Shown here: positions 6,922 through 7,542 of the stretch, piece after piece
Layout: each line of letters begins with the position of its first letter
Position numbering within the stretch: the first letter of the stretch is position 1
DNA from: Candidatus Eiseniibacteriota bacterium
Lineage (GTDB): Bacteria; Eisenbacteria; RBG-16-71-46; CAIMUX01; VGJL01
Direction: 5' to 3'
NCBI GenBank assembly: GCA_014729455.1
Contig: WJJW01000376.1
Span: 1-7,542, forward strand
Length of the DNA stretch: 7,542 nt
The notes under the pieces: model-generated
The model's input: the letters and a program-made list of their open reading frames with translations, nothing else
Databases searched by the model: none
What the model was told of the DNA's origin: nothing
Position numbers and translations under genes: made by a program

Positions 6922-7314
6922 ATGCGCACGAACGGATCGGGGGAAAACCCCCGTTCGGATCACCCTGAGATCGAGGAGCGCCTCGCGGAGTTGGGTCTGC
7001 TCGACGATCCCGAGTTCGTCGCCGACGCCCTGCGCGCCTTCCTCTCCGACGGGGAGGAGACGATCGCCCGCCTGCAGACGGCGGTCCTGGAGACCCATTC
7101 CCCGCCCACCTGCGAGCAGGCCGGCCACCGGCTGAAGGGGGCGAGCCTCAACATCGGCGCCGAGCGCCTCGGAACCCTCGCCCGGCAGCTCGAGGAGCTC
7201 GGCCGCGCCGGGGATCTCAGCCGTGCTCCGTCGATCCTCGCGGATCTGGAGACCGAGTTCGCCAGCGTCCGGGCGGCCGTCCGGCGCCTGATCGAGCGCG
7301 CGAACGCAGCATAG
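6922..7314 (+). CDS. Stand-alone Hpt (histidine phosphotransfer) domain protein
   Basis: This 130-residue cytoplasmic protein is predicted to carry phosphate between response-regulator receiver domains in a multistep phosphorelay. The Hpt signature is AGHRLKGASLNIGAERLG, with the likely phospho-acceptor His69 followed by LKGAS and the conserved NIGA turn. The surrounding helices fit the four-helix bundle: EFVADALRAFLSD at about 31-43, the segment after Glu46, RLGTLARQLEEL, and a C-terminal helix ending in RRLIERANAA. The length is normal for an Hpt protein with a short N-terminal extension. No histidine kinase or receiver domain is encoded in the window, so its partners are unknown. The strong terminator upstream and the 48-base gap to the next gene suggest it is transcribed separately from the peptidase genes. 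No convincing promoter could be assigned in the 75 bases before it. Confidence 0.88.
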   Translation: MRTNGSGENPRSDHPEIEERLAELGLLDDPEFVADALRAFLSDGEETIARLQTAVLETHSPPTCEQAGHRLKGASLNIGAERLGTLARQLEELGRAGDLSRAPSILADLETEFASVRAAVRRLIERANAA

Positions 7315-7362
7315 AGCGGGTCCCTTCGCGCCGGGTCCGCAAAGCGGCTACTCTTCGCCCAA

Positions 7363-7542
7363 ATGGACCGCGAGCGGATCGAAGGGGTCGTCGACCGGGT
7401 CGTCTACGCCGACGAGGAGAGCGGCTGGAGCGTCATCCAGCTCGCCGTGGAGGGCGGCGACCGGACGATCCCCGCCGTCGGCACACTCCCCGGCGTCCGG
7501 GCCGGGGAGACGATCCGTCTCATGGGTGAATGGGTCGTCGAC
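7363..7542 (+). CDS. recD2: RecD2-type ATP-dependent DNA helicase, N-terminus only
   Basis: The 60 residues visible here start MDRERIEGVVDRVVYADEES and continue with GWSVIQLAVEGG, GTLPGVRAGETIRLMGEWVV. This matches the N-terminal OB-fold-like domain of RecD2 (RecD-like, YrrC) helicases, where the pattern is a GxVxRIxF...NGFTV segment followed by GxLPGVxxGExLxLxGEWV. RecD2 is a 5'-3' SF1B helicase that acts in DNA repair without RecBC; full proteins are about 700 or more residues, so only the first twelfth or so is present. The helicase motifs lie beyond the right edge. No Shine-Dalgarno sequence precedes the ATG, although TACTCT at 7349-7354 could be a -10 element for a nearly leaderless mRNA. 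The identification rests on the N-terminal domain only. Confidence 0.8.
   Translation, partial: MDRERIEGVVDRVVYADEESGWSVIQLAVEGGDRTIPAVGTLPGVRAGETIRLMGEWVVD

Noticed and set aside
6859..7154. Minus-strand frames over the Hpt gene
   Set aside because: They are antisense to a clear Hpt signature with a full ribosome binding site and show no domain.
7337..7347. CCGC-AAA-GCGG hairpin between the Hpt gene and recD2
   Set aside because: The stem is only four base pairs with no T tract after it, so it is too weak to call a terminator.

Overview
The window is GC-rich, densely coding bacterial DNA. It holds five genes: three encode secreted proteins, followed by a phosphotransfer protein and the start of a DNA helicase. 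The secreted proteins have Sec signal peptides, Ig-like and carboxypeptidase-regulatory-like domains, and in one case a FlgD-like C-terminal domain. This style is typical of high-GC lineages of or near the FCB group, such as Eisenbacteria or Krumholzibacteria. That placement is an inference from protein style; no rRNA or tRNA is present to confirm it.

Layout. Positions 3169 to 1, minus strand: a large secreted gingipain-like cysteine peptidase (family C25), cut by the left edge after 1056 residues. It has a propeptide, a catalytic domain with an intact His440/Cys473 pair, an Ig-like domain, two further beta-sandwich regions and part of a carbohydrate-binding-like domain. Positions 3170-3386: a divergent intergenic region with a good sigma70-like promoter for the C25 gene and a dyad in its leader. 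Positions 3387-6020, plus strand: a secreted M14 metallocarboxypeptidase with a complete zinc site, two tandem regulatory-like domains, a degenerate GATase-like domain and a FlgD-like C-terminal domain. Positions 6194-6781, plus: a small, lysine-free (after processing), cysteine-rich secreted protein of unknown function with its own likely promoter, ending in an SWG-type C-terminal motif. Positions 6809-6847: a strong intrinsic terminator. Positions 6922-7314, plus: a stand-alone Hpt protein. From 7363 to the right edge, plus: the N-terminus of a RecD2-type helicase.

Together, the C25 endopeptidase and the divergent M14 carboxypeptidase look like an extracellular protein-degrading pair: the endopeptidase creates new C-termini and the carboxypeptidase trims them. 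The small Cys-rich protein may be another cell-surface or secreted product. The Hpt and RecD2 genes belong to unrelated cellular functions, and the terminator marks the boundary.

The longest open frame on the plus strand in the left 3 kb (997 codons) is an antisense shadow of the C25 gene. I see no CRISPR array, insertion sequence, RNA gene or prophage, and no clear evidence for a wholly new system. The most novel item is the Cys-rich secreted protein and its C-terminal motif.
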